A stretch of 55,127 bases of DNA from CAYQQR01 sp964420035 (lineage in GTDB: Bacteria; Bacteroidota; Bacteroidia; Bacteroidales; SM23-62). Positions 52,567 to 55,127 of the stretch are shown here, piece by piece (the first letter of the stretch is position 1; each line of letters opens with the position of its first letter). A program made the translations under genes and the position numbers. The notes under the pieces are model-generated. The model saw only the letters and a list, made by a program, of their open reading frames with translations. It ran no database searches and was not told where the DNA came from. Location: the NCBI GenBank assembly GCA_964420035.1, contig CAYQQR010000027.1, forward strand, positions 1 through 55,127, read 5' to 3'.

Positions 52567-54523
52567 AATGTGCCACCGAGGGAGGAGCCGGCTCATCTGG
52601 TTTCCCCGCGTTCTTTACGGTATACCTGATAAGGATGAAACCGATCAGTGCAAAGACCAGCAGGCTGACCAGGAAGGACGGTTTTTCAAATACAGCGGGT
52701 ACAGGTATATCGAAATAGGCGAAGGCTGCAAACAATATCCCGATGAGGGCTTCACCGGCGATCAGGCCGGCTGCAAGCAAGGTCCCCACGTTTTCTATAC
52801 GTACCATCTGTGCCTGGTTAAATTTCTTTCTTTCCGCTGTGCGATCCACCACTCCGCGGAATAAACCACCGATAAATATGGCAAAGGTGGTATACAGGGG
52901 CAGGTACATCCCCACGCTGACCAGCATGGGGCTTTTGACCTGCATCAGGATGAAACCGACGCCCATCAGCATCCCGACAACGATCAATATCCAGTCCATG
53001 TTCCCCTGGACGATCCCCAGTGAAAGGATGGCCATCAGGCTGGCCTGGGGTGCCGGCAGGGTTTCACTGCCGAATCCTCCTCGTTCACCGTACTGTGCCA
53101 CATCACCTTCATGAAGGAGCATAAGCACGAAGAACATGACGGCAGCAGATAAAAATACACCGATGATATCCCCGATCTGCATGCGCCAGGGCGTACCGCC
53201 CAGAATATGCCCGGCTTTAAGATCCTGTAACATCTCGCCGGCCACGGCGGCAGCTACGGCCACCACGGCAGCCACCCCGAGAACCGCGGCAACACCCTGG
53301 ACCCCTTTCATTCCCAGGGCCACCATAAGAATGGCAGCAACAACCAGAACGGAAATGGTGAGCCCGCTGATGGGATTGTTGCTGGAACCTATAATCCCGA
53401 CCAGGTAGCCCGAAACGGCCGCGAACAAAAAGCCGAAAACCACCATCACCAGGGTTGCCACCAGGGCTGCAGCAATATTTTGTGAAAAGTAATTATAGAT
53501 GAAAAAGGTAGCAACAGCGGTCAGGAGAACCCCGGTCACCACCCAGCGGAAACTGATGTCCCGGTCGGTACGCGATGTGGATGATTCACCAAGCGCGGCT
53601 TTTTTAACGTCACTGACCGAACGGGCAATACCGGCTGCAAGGCTCTTACGCATCATCCATAAGGTATAGGCAGCCCCAACCAACATGCCGCCGATGGCAA
53701 TGGGACGCACGTAATCGCCCCATATCCTTACGATCTCCGTGGACCAGTCGACCGTCATGGCTGCCGGATCATTGTAATGCAGGAAAAAACCGATGGCCGG
53801 TGCCAGGAGTCCCCAGGCAATGATACCGCCGCTGAAGTTCAGTCCGGCCAGCCTGGGGCCGATTATGTAGCCAACACCCAGATATGCAGGACTGACTCCA
53901 GGGGACCGGAAAAGAACAGCTCCTTTGCCAAAGGATATCACTTTCTGCCAGGTGGTGGCAAAAAATTTAAATTCTCCCAGGGATTTGATGGCCGCGCCGA
54001 CGATCATGGCATAAAACAGAAACCTGGACCCGCCTCCGCCTTTTTGACCGGACTTATGTATTTCTGCTGCTGCAAGAGATTCCGGGAAAGGCAGTTCCCT
54101 ATCCTCCACCATCACCCTCCTGAGCAGGGCCACGAACATGATCCCCATCACCCCACCGGCGATCAGGATGGCCGTGGATATGGCATAATTGCCGGGGGTA
54201 TAGAAAGGATCCCAGATGCCGGCCACAAAAAATGCCGGAAGCGTAAATATCGCCCCGGCAGCCACGGATTCACCTATGGAACCGACGGTCCTGGCAAAGT
54301 TCTCCTCCAGGATGGTCCCCTTGAGCGCCTTCAGAATGGCCATGCCCAGGACCGCCGCGGGGTAGGTTGCCGCGATGGTCATCCCGGCTTTCAAGCCCAG
54401 GTAGGCATTGGCGGCACCAAGGAAAACAGCCAGCACCAGGCCAATGATCAATGCCCGGATGCTGAATTCAACCATGTTGGTTTCGGAAGAAACAAAAGGA
54501 ACAAATTTCTTTTCTGCTGACAT
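52565..54523 (-). CDS. OPT family oligopeptide transporter
   Basis: A 652-residue inner membrane protein of the OPT family, which imports short peptides or peptide-like metal chelates by proton symport. It has about 14-16 hydrophobic segments. Recognisable parts are LGAANAYLGLKAGMTIAATYPAAVLGMAIL (about 35-64), ENFARTVGSIGESVAAGAIFTLPAFF (about 74-99), GSSNNPISGLTISVLVVAA (about 375-393) and QDLKAGHILGGTPWRMQIGDIIG (about 430-452). The NPISGLT motif is a family hallmark. It is first of a minus-strand set with the PqqD-like gene and pepD, which suggests peptide uptake. Substrate is inferred. Confidence 0.93.
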   Translation of the reverse strand: MSAEKKFVPFVSSETNMVEFSIRALIIGLVLAVFLGAANAYLGLKAGMTIAATYPAAVLGMAILKALKGTILEENFARTVGSIGESVAAGAIFTLPAFFVAGIWDPFYTPGNYAISTAILIAGGVMGIMFVALLRRVMVEDRELPFPESLAAAEIHKSGQKGGGGSRFLFYAMIVGAAIKSLGEFKFFATTWQKVISFGKGAVLFRSPGVSPAYLGVGYIIGPRLAGLNFSGGIIAWGLLAPAIGFFLHYNDPAAMTVDWSTEIVRIWGDYVRPIAIGGMLVGAAYTLWMMRKSLAAGIARSVSDVKKAALGESSTSRTDRDISFRWVVTGVLLTAVATFFIYNYFSQNIAAALVATLVMVVFGFLFAAVSGYLVGIIGSSNNPISGLTISVLVVAAILMVALGMKGVQGVAAVLGVAAVVAVAAAVAGEMLQDLKAGHILGGTPWRMQIGDIIGVFLSAAVMFFVLMLLHEGDVAQYGERGGFGSETLPAPQASLMAILSLGIVQGNMDWILIVVGMLMGVGFILMQVKSPMLVSVGMYLPLYTTFAIFIGGLFRGVVDRTAERKKFNQAQMVRIENVGTLLAAGLIAGEALIGILFAAFAYFDIPVPAVFEKPSFLVSLLVFALIGFILIRYTVKNAGKPDEPAPPSVAH

Positions 54524-54857
54524 ATGGACTGAAGTTTAAAAGTGTTTTCGCGTGTTTGAGAAAGCCCAAAAATAAAAATAATTTCTTTGAAGCGACCTAT
54601 AAGCTTTTAATTGATAACATGTTGTTTAGAAGTAAGTGGTTGGTTTCCGGCTGCTGGTCCGCCTTCGGCTGTAATAACGGTGCTAACGGTGCCAAGCGGT
54701 GTCAGGTCTCGATGTCCCCACGTCTCGATGTCTCGTCGTGTTAAGATTCTTTATTTTGTACTACTTATCACGTACCGTGGTCCCTGCCTGCAGGCAGACG
54801 TGGTCCGTGGTCCGTGGTTGTTCTTCCTCTGTGACCTTATAAATTGCGGATTACGGA

Positions 54858-54895
54858 TTGCGCCTGCCTGCCGGCAGGCAGGGATTGCGGATTTA
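54858..54895. repeat. Palindromic intergenic repeat, copy 2
   Basis: A perfect palindromic core, CCTGCCTGCCGGCAGGCAGG, with the same flanks as the copy at 45464-45502 (ttgcg before, gattgcggattta after). A shorter relative, CCTGCCTGCAGGCAG, lies at 54783-54797. A dispersed palindromic element of this kind could form a stable hairpin in RNA or single-stranded DNA. Confidence 0.85.
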
Positions 54896-55073
54896 AACAA
54901 AATTGTTACGCGTTTCTCCCTTGTGTCCTTCGCGCCTTCTTTGCGATCTTCGCGGTTCAGAACAACCGTATGACTATTGTATGACAGCCCTGCTGCTCTA
55001 AGGCTCTTCAGCTCTTTTGCTTTTAATCCCCGGATCATTAAATCCCTGATGAATTCTAAAATAACATCCGGCT

Positions 55074-55104
55074 AAAAAACAAGCCCTACGGGGTACGCAG
55101 GGCT
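55074..55104 (-). terminator. Hairpin with T-run on the minus strand at the right edge
   Basis: AGCCCT (55082-55087) and AGGGCT (55099-55104) form a stem around an 11 nt loop. On the minus strand the stem is followed by TGTTTTTTAG, so it should end a minus-strand transcript entering from beyond the window. The gene it belongs to is outside. Confidence 0.55.
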
Positions 55105-55127
55105 CAAGGATTGCTCCTTCGGCATAT

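Larger units (their letters stand above)
54524..55127. other. Gene-free, repeat-rich end region
   Basis: About 600 bp without a convincing gene. It holds slipped repeats with different units: gtctcgatgtc (about 54706-54735), gtggtccgtg (about 54800-54818), attgcggatta (about 54843-54860) and a cttcgcg/cttctttgcgatcttcgcgg run (about 54928-54956). It also holds one copy of the palindromic repeat and a terminator hairpin at the right edge. Its longest frame (54751-55038, minus) translates the repeats and is not believable. Confidence 0.7.

Noticed and set aside
53777..54520. 247-codon plus-strand frame within the OPT gene
   Set aside because: Antisense to conserved OPT helices; hydrophilic low-complexity translation.
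54751..55038. 95-codon minus-strand frame in the end region
   Set aside because: It translates the palindromic repeat (ACRQAG) and slipped repeats, a typical false gene.

Overview
The window reads as a chromosomal segment of a Bacteroidota bacterium, probably of the Bacteroidales/Marinilabiliales type. The evidence is a SusC/SusD/SusE starch utilization locus, type IX secretion sorting domains of both classes (a PNPSPG-type tail on an amylase at 609-3404 and a gliding-motility/CHU_C-type tail at 32870-34384), a TsaD/TamB/ExbB-ExbD-TonB core, a SiaC-like protein, a propeller-Y_Y_Y-SpoIIE protein, and at least one promoter of the Bacteroidota type (TTTG-N19-TAnnTTTG). Both window edges are repeat-rich, and I found no rRNA, tRNA, CRISPR array or complete insertion sequence.

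Region 1 (1-600) holds an inverted repeat followed by a sensor kinase remnant whose N-terminal membrane segment is fused directly to the end of its ATPase domain. Region 2 (609-19205) is a starch/maltodextrin utilization locus, entirely on the minus strand. In transcription order it contains an MFS sugar importer, a GH65 maltose phosphorylase, a lipoprotein GH13, a LacI regulator, susC, susD, susE, a GH53 endo-galactanase (the odd one out, behind a strong intrinsic terminator), a SusA-like neopullulanase and a large secreted GH13 with a T9SS tail. A 38-bp element with a LacI-type operator core lies upstream of both susC and the MFS gene, which ties the two transcription units into one regulon. 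The model is: surface amylases cut starch, SusCDE take up oligosaccharides using TonB energy, periplasmic GH13 enzymes make maltose, the MFS protein imports it, and GH65 splits it with phosphate.

Region 3 (19470-34384) carries housekeeping and envelope genes: a secreted protein of unknown function, siaC, tsaD, tamB, an exbB-exbD-tonB operon ending in a terminator, a small membrane protein, glyA, a TSUP exporter, a ClC-CBS anion channel/transporter with channel-like residues, and a T9SS type B secreted protein. Region 4 (34445-45462) has a bifunctional Rel enzyme, a Fur-family regulator behind a nested set of palindromes, purA, an MFS protein resembling MFSD1, an acyl-CoA ligase and, directly behind it, the propeller-SpoIIE phosphatase.

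Region 5 (45463-50456) is a methionine unit: promoter, SAM-I-type riboswitch, metH, metF. With GlyA this makes a complete route from serine to methyl-THF to methionine. Region 6 (50594-54523, minus strand) is peptide-related: an OPT oligopeptide transporter, a PqqD-like protein and the dipeptidase PepD. The last 600 bp hold no convincing gene but many short repeats and a terminator hairpin.

A recurring feature is intergenic DNA built from slipped short tandem repeats, with a different unit at each site (7, 7, 8, 10 and 20 bp) and sometimes touching start or stop codons, plus a palindromic repeat present in two near-identical copies. All assignments are from reading sequence and family knowledge; no searches were run.
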